A stretch of 32,563 bases of DNA from Caryophanales bacterium UBA5026 (GCA_002416285.1 DICM01000029.1:1-32563), one strand, 5' to 3'. Counted from the stretch's first letter, positions 1-7,927 are shown. Translations and numbers: made by a program. Notes: generated by a model not told the origin, from the sequence alone.

Positions 1-56
1 ACTTTCAAATTTAATATACAAGTGAATTGAACCCTTATAATAAAGATTTTAATCTA

Positions 57-85
57 TTGCTTTACGAACAATTGTTTGGTATAAT
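57..85 (+). promoter_or_regulatory. Probable promoter of the radical SAM gene
   Basis: A TATAAT box at 80-85 is preceded by TGG, giving an extended -10. A weak -35, TTGCTT at 57-62, lies 17 bases upstream. The start codon at 123 follows about 30 bases later. The first 56 bases of the window show no gene. Confidence 0.6.
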
Positions 86-122
86 ATTTATGTTGTTACG
101 ATGAAGAAAACGAGATGAATTT

Positions 123-1010
123 ATGCATTATAAACAAGTAAAAGGAATTCTATCTCCTCAAAATGGAATGAATTTATATCGAGGCTGTACGCACGGTTGT
201 ATCTATTGTGATGCACGAAGTAAATGTTATAATATTAACCATGTATTCGAAGATATTGAGGTAAAAGAAAATGCGCTTGAGTTGCTGGAACAAAAACTTC
301 GGAATAAACGAGATAAATGTATGATAGGAACAGGTGCAATGACAGATCCATATATTCATTTAGAGGAGAAAATAAACTATACTAGGAAATCCTTAGAATT
401 GATTGAAAAATATGGATATGGAGTAGCAATTCAAACCAAATCGTCTCGTATACTGAGAGATTTAGATTTATTAAAAAAGATCAATGTAAAAGCAAAGTGT
501 GTTGTTCAAATGACTCTAACCACATATGATGAAAATCTATGTAAGTTACTGGAATCTAATGTTTCTACGACCAAAGAAAGAGTGGACGTCTTAAAGACTA
601 TGAGAGATAATGGAATACCTACAGTTGTATGGTTGGATCCGATTTTACCATTTATTAACGATACAGAAGAAAATATCATGGGGATTCTCAATTACTGTAT
701 TGAGGCTAAAGTCTATGGAATTATTTGTTTTAATATGGGACTTACTTTAAGAGAAGGCAATCGAGAATATTTTTATCAAAAGTTAGATGAATATTTTCCC
801 GGACTTAAAAAACTATATCAACAAAAATATGGAGATCGATATGAAATAAATAGTCCAAATAATGCAAGACTAATGAAATTATTTTATGATGTTTGTTTAA
901 AGAATCACATTGAATCTGATTATAATAAAATTTTTCATTATCTTCTTGAATTTCCATTAAAGAAGGAACAGCTGAGTTTATTTATGGAAAATAGCGAACT
1001 CTACCAATAA
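123..1010 (+). CDS. SPL-family radical SAM protein
   Basis: This 295-residue protein resembles the SPL (spore photoproduct lyase-like) family of radical SAM proteins. The N-terminus carries the 4Fe-4S motif C22-x3-C26-x2-C29 within RGCTHGCIYC, which is the usual SPL-type form of CxxxCxxC. Downstream, the GTGAMTDPY stretch and the alternating strand and helix pattern fit a radical SAM partial TIM barrel. Members bind S-adenosylmethionine and an iron-sulfur cluster, but most, including this short form, have no proven substrate. The gene has its own promoter and is followed 55 bases later by an XRE regulator on the same strand. Its role is unknown; I do not claim DNA photoproduct repair. The family call is firm and the function is open. 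Confidence 0.85.
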   Translation: MHYKQVKGILSPQNGMNLYRGCTHGCIYCDARSKCYNINHVFEDIEVKENALELLEQKLRNKRDKCMIGTGAMTDPYIHLEEKINYTRKSLELIEKYGYGVAIQTKSSRILRDLDLLKKINVKAKCVVQMTLTTYDENLCKLLESNVSTTKERVDVLKTMRDNGIPTVVWLDPILPFINDTEENIMGILNYCIEAKVYGIICFNMGLTLREGNREYFYQKLDEYFPGLKKLYQQKYGDRYEINSPNNARLMKLFYDVCLKNHIESDYNKIFHYLLEFPLKKEQLSLFMENSELYQ

Positions 1011-1065
1011 GGGGTGTTCTGGTTTAGTCTTCTTTAGTAAGATAGATTTAAGGAGTGAATATTTT

Positions 1066-1911
1066 ATGAATCAAGAAAAAATAGGAAAGTTTATCGCTAA
1101 CTGCCGCAAGAACAAGAATTTTACGCAGGAACAATTAGCCTATAAATTAGGAGTAACTGACAAATCAGTTTCAAAGTGGGAAAGAGGAAAATCACTTCCG
1201 GATATTTCCTTATTTGAACAACTTTGCAAGGAATTAGGTATTACCTTAAATGAACTTTTCGCAGGTGAATATATTTTAGATGATGAAATGAAAATGAAAA
1301 CAGATCGCAATTTGCGAATTTCGATGCACTTTAATCAATTCAACAAGGAAAGGATCTTGCTGTTTTTTGGACTATTTTGCTTGATTAGTATGTTTGTTTG
1401 CACAATCGTTGACTTTGTTTTAATGAATAGTTTAACATGGTCTATGATTGTAAACGGCAGTATCGTATTTGTATATTCCTGTTTGAGTATTTCATTAAGA
1501 GCACAAAGAAATAAATTGTTCAAAACTTTGTTGTTAATTAATATTTTAATATTTCCACTTTTATTTTTAATTGAATATGTAGTGAATTGTAATTATTTAA
1601 GTTCTCCAATTAATTGGTTTATACCAATCGCAGTTCCGATCGTTATTATCTGGAGTGTTTTTATTTGGGTGTTATTTTTAATTAAAAAATATGCAAAAAT
1701 AAATATTTGGAATTGGTTTGGTATTTTATTTCTTTTATCGATATTTCTAAATGTTGGAATGAATATTATTTTAGAACCTACAGTAGCAGAATATCGCTGG
1801 CTAGATGTTGATAATATAATTAATATTACAGCTTCGCTTTTATGTGCTATAGGGTGTTTTTATATTGGAATATTTAAAGCAAAAGTTCAGATACACTTCA
1901 AAAGGAGATGA
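1066..1911 (+). CDS. XRE-family regulator with C-terminal membrane domain
   Basis: A 281-residue protein. Residues 1-65 form a Cro/C1-type helix-turn-helix (KNKNFTQEQLAYKLGVTDKS, then SKWERGKSLPDIS). From about residue 95 the chain is hydrophobic with roughly five to six predicted membrane spans, separated by basic loops. Such HTH-plus-membrane proteins are common in Bacillota and are presumed to sense membrane or envelope state and repress neighbouring genes; that role is inference here. The ribosome site AAGGAGTG precedes ATG 1066. The stop TGA at 1909-1911 sits just before the TTG start of the next gene, so the two are probably co-transcribed and translationally linked. The target operator is not evident. 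Confidence 0.8.
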   Translation: MNQEKIGKFIANCRKNKNFTQEQLAYKLGVTDKSVSKWERGKSLPDISLFEQLCKELGITLNELFAGEYILDDEMKMKTDRNLRISMHFNQFNKERILLFFGLFCLISMFVCTIVDFVLMNSLTWSMIVNGSIVFVYSCLSISLRAQRNKLFKTLLLINILIFPLLFLIEYVVNCNYLSSPINWFIPIAVPIVIIWSVFIWVLFLIKKYAKINIWNWFGILFLLSIFLNVGMNIILEPTVAEYRWLDVDNIINITASLLCAIGCFYIGIFKAKVQIHFKRR

Positions 1912-1915
1912 TAAT

Positions 1916-2629
1916 TTGAAAAGCACAGAAATGGATTTAAAGAAGCGCGGTTTTATTGATGATATTGATACTGAACACTATCAAAAGTGTAACAATCACG
2001 AATTATTTAAGATGTTGAATTCAAATAAAGCTTATGACCGAACGAGTGCTATACGGATATTATCAAAAAGAGTGCCTATTGATGATTTAAGTCTAGTACT
2101 GCTAGATTTATTAACTAAGGAGACTGCTTTATACACAAAGTTAGAACTTAGTGATGCATTAGCGAAAGGAACACCAAAAACCTGTAGAATGATGATTCCT
2201 TATTTGGGTATCATTGGGAGCAACCAATATAAAAGTATTCCTGATAAAGTTTCTAAAAAAATTAGTTATCCATTACCAAGAGATATTATTGCAAGAACGA
2301 TTAGTAGAATGTCAGTTGATTGCTTTGATGTCATGTTGGAAGTATTAGATTCAGGTGATCTGACTAAGATTTCTGAAGGGCTAGATGCAATTGGTTTTAT
2401 GGTTTTTTATAATAAAGAATTAAGAACTTTGAAGCATTTTAAACAAATAAAAAACGTTGCAGAGAAATATAAAGATAATCAATTAATCTTATGGAAATGT
2501 ATTACTTGTTTGTCAGCATTTCCCTTAGAAGAAAGTAAACAATATTTACGATTATTGAAAGAGTCTGAGAGTCATCCGACTATTTTATTAGAGATTGAAA
2601 GAAGTTTGAAGTTAATTTCAGAAAGATGA
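1916..2629 (+). CDS. HEAT-repeat-like cytoplasmic protein
   Basis: I start this gene at TTG 1916, giving 237 residues, because AAGGAG at 1902-1907 lies eight bases upstream. The longer in-frame ATG at 1865 lies inside the preceding gene and has no ribosome site. The protein is soluble and mostly helical, with paired amphipathic helices resembling PBS-lyase/HEAT repeats: a 'RTSAIRILSKR' helix near residues 40-50, then repeated 'D...L...L' helices. HEAT repeats usually mediate protein-protein contacts. Its tight placement after the HTH-membrane regulator suggests a partner role. No catalytic residues are visible and I cannot assign a function. Confidence 0.65.
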   Translation: MKSTEMDLKKRGFIDDIDTEHYQKCNNHELFKMLNSNKAYDRTSAIRILSKRVPIDDLSLVLLDLLTKETALYTKLELSDALAKGTPKTCRMMIPYLGIIGSNQYKSIPDKVSKKISYPLPRDIIARTISRMSVDCFDVMLEVLDSGDLTKISEGLDAIGFMVFYNKELRTLKHFKQIKNVAEKYKDNQLILWKCITCLSAFPLEESKQYLRLLKESESHPTILLEIERSLKLISER

Positions 2630-2648
2630 AATAATTCATCTTTTTTTC
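2622..2648 (+). terminator. Rho-independent terminator
   Basis: Stem GATGAA/TTCATC with loop ATAA (2625-2640), followed by seven T residues. It overlaps the stop codon of the HEAT-like gene and separates it from htpG. Confidence 0.8.
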
Positions 2649-2678
2649 ATATTTACTTATAAAAAACCATAAACTATT

Positions 2679-2705
2679 CTAGCACTCATTATTGACAAGT
2701 GCTAG
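2679..2705 (+). promoter_or_regulatory. CIRCE operator (HrcA binding site)
   Basis: CTAGCACTC, nine bases, AAGTGCTAG. The CIRCE consensus is TTAGCACTC-N9-GAGTGCTAA, so the left arm has one mismatch and the right arm two; the arms pair with each other except at one position. The site covers the -35 box of the htpG promoter, as expected for repression by HrcA, the heat-shock repressor whose activity depends on GroEL. Confidence 0.88.
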
Positions 2706-2720
2706 AATATGTATTATAAT
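2692..2720 (+). promoter_or_regulatory. Consensus promoter of htpG
   Basis: TTGACA at 2692-2697 and TATAAT at 2715-2720 with exactly 17 bases between them: a full-consensus housekeeping promoter. The -35 lies inside the CIRCE repeat, so bound HrcA would block polymerase. Confidence 0.92.
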
Positions 2721-2757
2721 GAACAAGGTTGAATACAACCATTAAGGAGATGATAAA

Positions 2758-4635
2758 ATGGCAAAAAAACAATTTAAAGCCGAGTCGAAAAGACTGATGG
2801 ATTTAATGATTAATTCCATTTATACAAATAAGGAGATCTTCTTACGAGAGATTATTTCAAATGCAAGCGATGCAATGGATAAATTGCACTATCGTTCTTT
2901 GACGGATAAGAAGATAAAATTGAATCCAGAAGAACAAACTATTAAGATTACTCTTGATAAAGAAAAAAGAACCCTTACGATTTCAGATAAGGGTTGTGGT
3001 ATGAGTGAAGAGGAACTAGAAAAGAATCTAGGTACAATTGCTCAAAGTGGTTCTTTTACCTTTAAAGAAGAAAATGAAAAGAAAAAGGATATTGATATTA
3101 TTGGTCAGTTTGGAGTAGGTTTCTATTCCGCATTTATGGTTAGTAGTAAGGTTGAGGTTATTACGAAAGCATATGGTAGTGAAGATGCATATCAATGGGT
3201 TTCTTCTGGAATTGACGGATATACGATTTCGAAAGCTGAAAAAGAGACTTATGGTACTGATATTATTTTAACCATAAAAGAAGATACTGAAGATGATAAT
3301 TTTAGTACTTATTTAGAAGATTATACAATTCAAAGTTTAGTAAAGAAATATTCTGACTATATTACTTATCCAATTCAAATGGCAGTAGAAACAAGAAAAT
3401 TAAAAGATGGCAGTGAAGACGAGTATGAAACAGTCAAGGAAGTTAAAACATTAAATAGTTTAGTACCTCTTTGGAAACGTGATAAAAAGCAAATTACAGA
3501 AGAAGAGTATAATACATTCTATAGTGATAAATTCTTCGATTATGAAAAACCATTTAAAGTAATCCATACATCAGTAGAGGGGTTAGTATCTTTCCAATCA
3601 CTACTTTATATTCCATCTCATGTTCCTTTTAACTACTATACGAAGGAGTATGAGAAAGGTTTACAACTATATAGTAATGGCGTATTAATTATGGAAAAAT
3701 GCAGTGATTTATTACCCGACTATTTTAGTTTTGTAAAAGGTATTGTTGACAGTTCAGACTTATCTCTTAATATTTCAAGAGAAATGTTACAACAAGATAA
3801 AGCATTAAAATTAATTGCAAAAAATATTGAATCAAAGATTAAAAAAGAATTAGAAACGATGCTTGAAAAAGATCGTGAAATGTATGAGAAATTTTATCAA
3901 GCCTTTGGAATGCAATTAAAGTTTGGTGTTTATAATGAATTTGGAATGCATAAAGATGAGTTAAAAGATTTACTTCTATTTCATTCTTCAGAAGAAAAGA
4001 AACTGGTTACTTTGAAGGAATATGTAAGCCGTATCAATCCATCACAAGATGCGATTTATTATGTAACGGGAGAGAACCTTGATAAAATCGATCTACTTCC
4101 TCAGGTAGAACAAGTAAAAGAGAGAAATTATGAAGTTCTTTATTTAACCGATTATGTTGATGAATTTGTTGTTCAGACATTGATTCAGTACGAAGGTAAA
4201 AAGTTCATTAATGTTTCAACGAATCAGTTGGATTTAACCTCAGAGGAAGAAAAGGAAGAAATCAAAACATTAAATGAAGAAAATAAAGAGATGCTTCAAT
4301 TTATGAAAGAAGTAATCTCTGATATCAAAGATGTAAAATTTACACATAAGTTAAAAAAACATCCGGTTTGTTTAGTAAGTGAAGGAAATGTTACAGTCGG
4401 TATGGAAAAAGTAATTAACGCTATGCCAACCGATGAACATATCAAAGCAGACATTTCGCTAGAAATCAATGCAGATCATCCAATTGTTCAAAAACTTCAA
4501 TCATTATACAAAGATAATCAAGATAAATTGAGAGCATATAGTAAAATTTTATATGCGCAAGCAAGATTAATTGAAGGACTTCCAATTGAAAATCCAACAG
4601 AACTTAGCAATTTGGTTTGTGATCAATTAGATTAG
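2758..4635 (+). CDS. htpG: Molecular chaperone HtpG (Hsp90 family)
   Basis: A full-length 625-residue HtpG, the bacterial Hsp90, an ATP-dependent cytoplasmic chaperone. The GHKL ATPase domain shows its conserved motifs: EIISNASDAMDKL (N box), SDKGCGMS, and the lid/Gly-rich motif GQFGVGFYSAFMV. A middle domain (about 225-490) with the 'SSDLSLNISREMLQQ' signature and a C-terminal dimerisation domain follow. There is no C-terminal MEEVD, as usual in bacteria. ATG 2758 is preceded by AAGGAGATGAT. The gene stands alone between terminators, with its own consensus promoter overlapped by a CIRCE operator. This puts it under HrcA-type heat-shock control, unlike Bacillus subtilis htpG, which is not a CIRCE gene. 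Confidence 0.97.
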   Translation: MAKKQFKAESKRLMDLMINSIYTNKEIFLREIISNASDAMDKLHYRSLTDKKIKLNPEEQTIKITLDKEKRTLTISDKGCGMSEEELEKNLGTIAQSGSFTFKEENEKKKDIDIIGQFGVGFYSAFMVSSKVEVITKAYGSEDAYQWVSSGIDGYTISKAEKETYGTDIILTIKEDTEDDNFSTYLEDYTIQSLVKKYSDYITYPIQMAVETRKLKDGSEDEYETVKEVKTLNSLVPLWKRDKKQITEEEYNTFYSDKFFDYEKPFKVIHTSVEGLVSFQSLLYIPSHVPFNYYTKEYEKGLQLYSNGVLIMEKCSDLLPDYFSFVKGIVDSSDLSLNISREMLQQDKALKLIAKNIESKIKKELETMLEKDREMYEKFYQAFGMQLKFGVYNEFGMHKDELKDLLLFHSSEEKKLVTLKEYVSRINPSQDAIYYVTGENLDKIDLLPQVEQVKERNYEVLYLTDYVDEFVVQTLIQYEGKKFINVSTNQLDLTSEEEKEEIKTLNEENKEMLQFMKEVISDIKDVKFTHKLKKHPVCLVSEGNVTVGMEKVINAMPTDEHIKADISLEINADHPIVQKLQSLYKDNQDKLRAYSKILYAQARLIEGLPIENPTELSNLVCDQLD

Positions 4636-4637
4636 TT

Positions 4638-4663
4638 AAAAACTTCTTTTTAGAAGTTTTTTT
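4638..4663 (+). terminator. Terminator of htpG
   Basis: Perfect 10-bp stem (4638-4647 with 4652-4661), loop TTTT, then a T run. It begins two bases after the htpG stop. Confidence 0.9.
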
Positions 4664-4788
4664 GTTTGAAATAAGATTCTAAGGTATTGTTGGGATGGGG
4701 AGAGTATACTAAAAGAGTATAATTCAGAACTAGTTGTAGTGGCATTCAACTTATGATTTCATCTGTTTAACTGTATTAGTAACAAAAT
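4664..4788. other. Non-coding spacer after htpG
   Basis: About 125 bases between two terminators. A TATAAT at 4718-4723 has no acceptable -35, and no ORF with a ribosome site was found on either strand. I see nothing I can call here. Confidence 0.4.
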
Positions 4789-4819
4789 AAAAAGTAACAT
4801 ATCCTATATGTTACTTTTT
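4789..4819. terminator. Hairpin terminator, probably of the minus-strand small gene
   Basis: A 14-bp perfect stem (4789-4802 with 4806-4819) with loop CCT. It is flanked by T residues on the plus strand and by A residues on its other side (T on the minus strand), so it can work both ways. It starts exactly at the stop codon of the minus-strand 56-residue gene. Confidence 0.8.
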
Positions 4820-4989
4820 TATCGGACTTTTGTTTTGGTTTGTGAATTATTTCGTTTCAAATGTTCCTCAATTTGTTGTTTTATTATTTCGCTAATATTT
4901 TCTGGAATTTGACCTCCGAAAGAACGATAATAATGACTTAAATTATAGAAATAGAAATTGTATAACTCTTCTTCCGTCATTTCTTTCAT
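4819..4989 (-). CDS. Small conserved-looking acidic/aromatic protein, 56 residues
   Basis: A short minus-strand gene. It encodes 56 residues starting MKEMTEEELYNFYFY and ending TKTKVR. It is rich in Tyr, Phe and Glu, with a Gly-Gly-Gln turn in the middle (SFGGQIPENI) and a helical basic tail (EIIKQQIEEHLKRN). It has no signal peptide or membrane span. Support for it being real: a ribosome site AGGTG five bases before the ATG, a near-perfect promoter just upstream (5011-5039), and a strong terminator beginning at its stop. I recognise no family. The 'TEEELYNFYFYNLSHYYRSFGG...IP' layout resembles small proteins that bind a partner through an aromatic helix, but that is only an impression. Confidence 0.75.
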   Translation of the reverse strand: MKEMTEEELYNFYFYNLSHYYRSFGGQIPENISEIIKQQIEEHLKRNNSQTKTKVR

Positions 4990-5010
4990 GATTTCACCTC
5001 ATGATGAGTG

Positions 5011-5039
5011 ATTATAACAGTTACCATCTATAATGTCAA
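5011..5039 (-). promoter_or_regulatory. Strong consensus promoter of the 56-residue gene
   Basis: On the minus strand: TTGACA (5039-5034), 17 bases, TATAAT (5016-5011), with TGT before the -10 (extended -10). Transcription should start near 5004, about 15 bases before the start codon. Confidence 0.88.
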
Positions 5040-5174
5040 ATCTTTTGCAAACTTTTCTTTTTAAAGAAAGATGTAATCTTATATTTAAAATGTAGAAAAA
5101 TATCGCATAAAAACCTTGTTTTTAACTTTCTTTTTTCATAAATATCTGTTATTGTATAAAACGGAGGTTTTCTT

Positions 5175-5444
5175 ATGAATATCAATGAAACAAAAAACAC
5201 ATATGAATTTTTAAAAGATGAAGTAGTAGTTGGAAGAATTCTCTATCAACCAATGTCTTACGGGATAGAGATTACTCAAGTTTGGACCAATCCAGACTTT
5301 AGAGGTCAAGGATTAGCTAGTCAGTTTATGTTGGAAATAACTGATATATTAAGAGATCGAAATCAAAAATGCACTGCTACTTGTTCTTATGCAATTCAGT
5401 GGTTTGAAAAACATTCGGAACAGGGAGATGTTTTATTTCAGTAG
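5175..5444 (+). CDS. GNAT-fold acetyltransferase, short YjdJ-like form
   Basis: An 89-residue protein of the small GNAT-like N-acetyltransferase group (COG2388/YjdJ type). The acetyl-CoA pyrophosphate loop is visible as NPDFRGQGLASQFM (the R/Q-x-x-G-x-G/A motif) near residues 40-53, preceded by the beta strand ITQVWTNP. The C-terminal CSYAIQWFEKH matches the typical 'C.Y...W...H' end of this group. At about 90 residues it is the usual length for these minimal forms, which lack the first GNAT strands. Substrate unknown. ATG 5175 follows GGAGG at 5163-5167. A TATAAA at 5155-5160 is too close to the ribosome site to be a comfortable promoter. It is 14 bases upstream of the next gene and likely co-transcribed with it. 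Confidence 0.85.
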   Translation: MNINETKNTYEFLKDEVVVGRILYQPMSYGIEITQVWTNPDFRGQGLASQFMLEITDILRDRNQKCTATCSYAIQWFEKHSEQGDVLFQ

Positions 5445-5458
5445 AAAGAGGAAACATT

Positions 5459-5866
5459 ATGAATGATATCTACAATGAGACATTACAACACATGGATGTT
5501 CTAGTTTTAAAACAAATCTATTATATTCTTTGCGAGCAACCAAATTCAGCAAATAGAGAAAGAAAGATAAATGAACTATCTAAGAAAATAACGTTTGCTA
5601 GAAAAAATGAATATTTGGACATTATGAAGTCTTATCTTAATCAAGATAATAATGCATTATTAAGTAAAGTGACTGATAAAGAGATAGAACCGGTGGATGT
5701 TTATTTTTTAAATTACATTATCCCAGGAATTTATTTGAATGTTGTAAAACTTCTAATGGAAAAACAGCAGTATTGGATACTTAGCCAATATACCAGCTTC
5801 AGCATTCCTCAGTCTAAAAATCAATTGGTAAAAAAATGGAATTCAAAAAGTCCTAATTTAATTTAG
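5459..5866 (+). CDS. Hypothetical helical protein, 135 residues
   Basis: I do not recognise a family. The protein is soluble, predicted helical, with charged N-terminal helices (YNETLQHMDVLVLKQIYYIL; RERKINELSKKITFARKNEYLD) and a more hydrophobic central stretch (VYFLNYIIPGIYLNVVKLLM, residues about 82-101) that is too broken by polar residues to be a confident membrane span. ATG 5459 has AGAGG upstream and lies 14 bases after the GNAT gene. It ends in a convergent arrangement, overlapping the last nine bases of the minus-strand gene beyond it, with a shared terminator hairpin. Confidence 0.6.
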   Translation: MNDIYNETLQHMDVLVLKQIYYILCEQPNSANRERKINELSKKITFARKNEYLDIMKSYLNQDNNALLSKVTDKEIEPVDVYFLNYIIPGIYLNVVKLLMEKQQYWILSQYTSFSIPQSKNQLVKKWNSKSPNLI

Positions 5867-5873
5867 GACTTTT
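5846..5873. terminator. Bidirectional terminator between convergent genes
   Basis: Perfect 11-bp stem AAAAGTCCTAA/TTAGGACTTTT with a six-base loop, followed by T-rich sequence on both strands. Both convergent stop codons (5858-5860 minus, 5864-5866 plus) lie within it. Confidence 0.85.
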
Positions 5874-6346
5874 ATTTTCTGTTTTATTACTAATTTTTGT
5901 AATTCGTGACTAAGAATAGATGGATTTTGATTGAAATAAATAAGTACTCCTTCTTTGCTCGAAATATGGTTGTAATTATCAGGCTGTATTGCATAAAAAG
6001 GAGAATCAGTAAATCTAGAGTTATGATAAGTCAATAACTCTTTTTGTTGATGGATGCAAAACTGTAAATAAAACTCTCTCCAATCTTTTCTTGTTTTAAT
6101 ATGATCTAAGCAGATAGCATCCTCTTTTAGGAGAATTAAATTGACATCTGCTTTTTCTTCATTAAAATAACATATCCCCTTTAACAACTGATAATCTTTA
6201 AGTGTCAACACAAATTGTCTCATTAGTCTTTCCGCATCGATAAGCTGATTATCACTATAATATTTTTTTAATATTTCATCACGATTATTATCTGATTCCT
6301 TAAAAAAATAATCAGAAATCGCAACACATTTTGTCTGGTCCAACAT
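5858..6346 (-). CDS. Hypothetical protein, about 162 residues
   Basis: A minus-strand gene of no recognised family. The protein is soluble, without signal peptide or membrane span. The C-terminal third has a pattern YAIQPDNYNHISSKEGVLIYFNQNPSILS that faintly recalls DUF3298-type domains ('IT..GI.FYF.P'), but I would not assign it. Start choice matters. A good promoter (6370-6398) places the transcript start near 6363, so the upstream ATG at 6361 would be almost leaderless. The ATG at 6346 has a G-rich run (GGGGG) seven bases upstream and is my choice; with the upstream ATG the protein is 167 residues. It is convergent with the preceding gene. Confidence 0.6.
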   Translation of the reverse strand: MLDQTKCVAISDYFFKESDNNRDEILKKYYSDNQLIDAERLMRQFVLTLKDYQLLKGICYFNEEKADVNLILLKEDAICLDHIKTRKDWREFYLQFCIHQQKELLTYHNSRFTDSPFYAIQPDNYNHISSKEGVLIYFNQNPSILSHELQKLVIKQKIKVLN

Positions 6347-6369
6347 ACTACAAGCCCCCATTGCCGTAT

Positions 6370-6398
6370 ATTATACATAAAAAAGAAATATTTATCAA
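6370..6398 (-). promoter_or_regulatory. Promoter of the minus-strand unknown gene
   Basis: Minus strand TTGATA (6398-6393), 17 bases, TATAAT (6375-6370). The predicted start near 6363 is only a few bases before the first possible ATG. Confidence 0.75.
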
Positions 6399-6402
6399 AT
6401 TA

Positions 6403-6431
6403 TTGTCAAACTTTTGAAAAATATTTATAAT
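6403..6431 (+). promoter_or_regulatory. Promoter of the rRNA methyltransferase gene
   Basis: TTGTCA (6403-6408), 17 bases, TATAAT (6426-6431). It is back to back with the minus-strand promoter, the two -35 boxes being four bases apart. Confidence 0.85.
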
Positions 6432-6454
6432 AAAAAACGGAAAGAGGTGATGTT

Positions 6455-7777
6455 ATGCTTCCAAGTGTATTTTTAGATCGTATGAAAGAATTATTAGGAG
6501 AAAACTTTGATAGGTTTTTCCATGCTTATCAAAATCAACCAACTAAGGCAATTCATTTAAATCGCTTAAAGTGGAATGAACAATTAGATGGTAGTTTTCT
6601 TAAACAACCAATTGAAGCGATACCAAATGCTTATTTTGTTGATGAAAAATTAGGTAATCATCCTTATCATCATGCCGGATTATTCTATAGTCAAGAACCA
6701 TCTGCAATGATTCCTGCATCTACTTTAACCATTCCCTCTGATGCGAAAGTTCTTGACTTATGTGCAGCACCGGGAGGAAAAACCTTTCAGTTGTCAGAGC
6801 AGGTTCCAAATGGATTCGTAATTTCAAATGAAATGAACTATAGTCGAGCAAAAAAATTACTCAGTAATGTAGAACGACTGGGACTTACAAATGTTGTGGT
6901 GACCTCGATGTCGGCAGTAGAACTTAGCAATGTCTATGAGGGGTATTTTGATGTTGTTTTATTAGATGCACCTTGTTCTGGTGAAGGAATGTTTCGAAAA
7001 GATCGCGATGCAATTAAAGAATGGTCTATGGACAAAGTAAAAGAATTAAGTTTGATTCAAAAAAATCTTATGGAGCAAGCATCTAAAATGTTGAAAACAG
7101 GAGGGTATTTAATTTATTCTACTTGTACATTTTCTTTAGAAGAAAATGAGAAAATAATTTATGAGTTTTTAAAACAACATAATTATTCGTTAGAAGATGT
7201 AAGTTCAAAATTATTTGCAATAACAGCAGATGGAATTGCATTAAACGATGAATTTGCTTATCAAAAAATGAGAAGATGTTATCCTTATATCTTTGGTGAA
7301 GGACAATTTGTCGCTCTATTAAAAAAGAATGAAAAGAGTAACTCAAAAACTATTTTGAATTTATTAGAACTGCCAACTAAAGAACAACAGAAATTAGTTG
7401 AATTGGCACAAAATTCTATTAATAGATCCTTATATTTTAAAAATTATAAAGGAAAGTTAGTTATAGTACCCAATTTAAAAGTAGAGATCCCCAACTTAAG
7501 AGCTCTGTCTTGCTTTATTACTGTTGGAGAAATAGAACATAATGAGTTTATCCCTCATCACCAATTTATTAAAGCATATGGTTGCTATTTTAAAAGAAGC
7601 ATAAACTTACCACTTACAGATGTTAGAGTAGAACTTTATTTGAAAGGATTTGAACTACTTGAAGAATTGGAAAAAGGTTATGGGGTTTTAATGGTAGATG
7701 GACTGCCGCTTGGACTTATAAAATCAAGCCAAGGAAAATTAAAGAATCATTACCCAAAAGGACTTCGGATTCGGTAA
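6455..7777 (+). CDS. rsmF: RsmF/RsmB-type rRNA (cytosine-C5)-methyltransferase
   Basis: A 440-residue NOL1/NOP2/Sun-family m5C methyltransferase that uses S-adenosylmethionine to methylate a cytosine of 16S rRNA. Visible motifs: SAM-binding VLDLCAAPGGKT; motif IV DAPCSGEGMF with C174; motif VI YSTCTFS with C224, the catalytic cysteine of the family. The N-terminal part matches the short RsmF N-domain. The C-terminal half (about 300-440), ending 'KNHYPKGLRIR', matches the RsmF-type C-terminal RNA-binding domains rather than RsmB, which has an N-terminal NusB domain. The exact target cytosine cannot be told from sequence. The gene has its own promoter and terminator, with GAGGTGAT before ATG 6455. 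Confidence 0.9.
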   Translation: MLPSVFLDRMKELLGENFDRFFHAYQNQPTKAIHLNRLKWNEQLDGSFLKQPIEAIPNAYFVDEKLGNHPYHHAGLFYSQEPSAMIPASTLTIPSDAKVLDLCAAPGGKTFQLSEQVPNGFVISNEMNYSRAKKLLSNVERLGLTNVVVTSMSAVELSNVYEGYFDVVLLDAPCSGEGMFRKDRDAIKEWSMDKVKELSLIQKNLMEQASKMLKTGGYLIYSTCTFSLEENEKIIYEFLKQHNYSLEDVSSKLFAITADGIALNDEFAYQKMRRCYPYIFGEGQFVALLKKNEKSNSKTILNLLELPTKEQQKLVELAQNSINRSLYFKNYKGKLVIVPNLKVEIPNLRALSCFITVGEIEHNEFIPHHQFIKAYGCYFKRSINLPLTDVRVELYLKGFELLEELEKGYGVLMVDGLPLGLIKSSQGKLKNHYPKGLRIR

Positions 7778-7793
7778 CCGAAGTTCTTTTTTT
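7760..7793 (+). terminator. Terminator of the methyltransferase gene
   Basis: Nine-base stem GGACTTCGG/CCGAAGTTC (one G-U pair) with a nine-base loop containing the stop codon, then seven T residues. Confidence 0.85.
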
Positions 7794-7895
7794 CACTATA
7801 CTATAATAGATAGGGATAAATGTACTTATTTTGTAATTAAAATGATATGTGGTTATGAGAATATAAATAAAAAGTAGCAAAAATAGAGCTATCTA

Positions 7896-7904
7896 TGGTA
7901 TAAT
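7896..7904 (+). promoter_or_regulatory. Extended -10 promoter of cysS
   Basis: TGG followed by TATAAT (7899-7904), without a recognisable -35. Only about 17 bases of leader separate it from the cysS start, too short for a T-box. Confidence 0.55.
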
Positions 7905-7927
7905 ATCCCAAGAATGGAGGACATAAG

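Noticed and set aside
1865..1915. ATG at 1865 as the start of the HEAT-like gene
   Set aside because: It is inside the preceding gene without a ribosome site; TTG 1916 has AAGGAG eight bases upstream.
4690..4723. Promoter and small RNA between the two terminators after htpG
   Set aside because: TATAAT at 4718-4723 has no -35 at 16-18 bases and no structure distinct from the 4789-4819 hairpin, so the call has too little support.
5155..5160. TATAAA as the promoter of the GNAT gene
   Set aside because: A start seven bases downstream would fall in the ribosome site, and no -35 is visible; the true promoter is unclear.
7778..7927. T-box leader upstream of cysS
   Set aside because: The likely promoter lies about 17 bases before the ribosome site region, and no T-box sequence or specifier stem is present.
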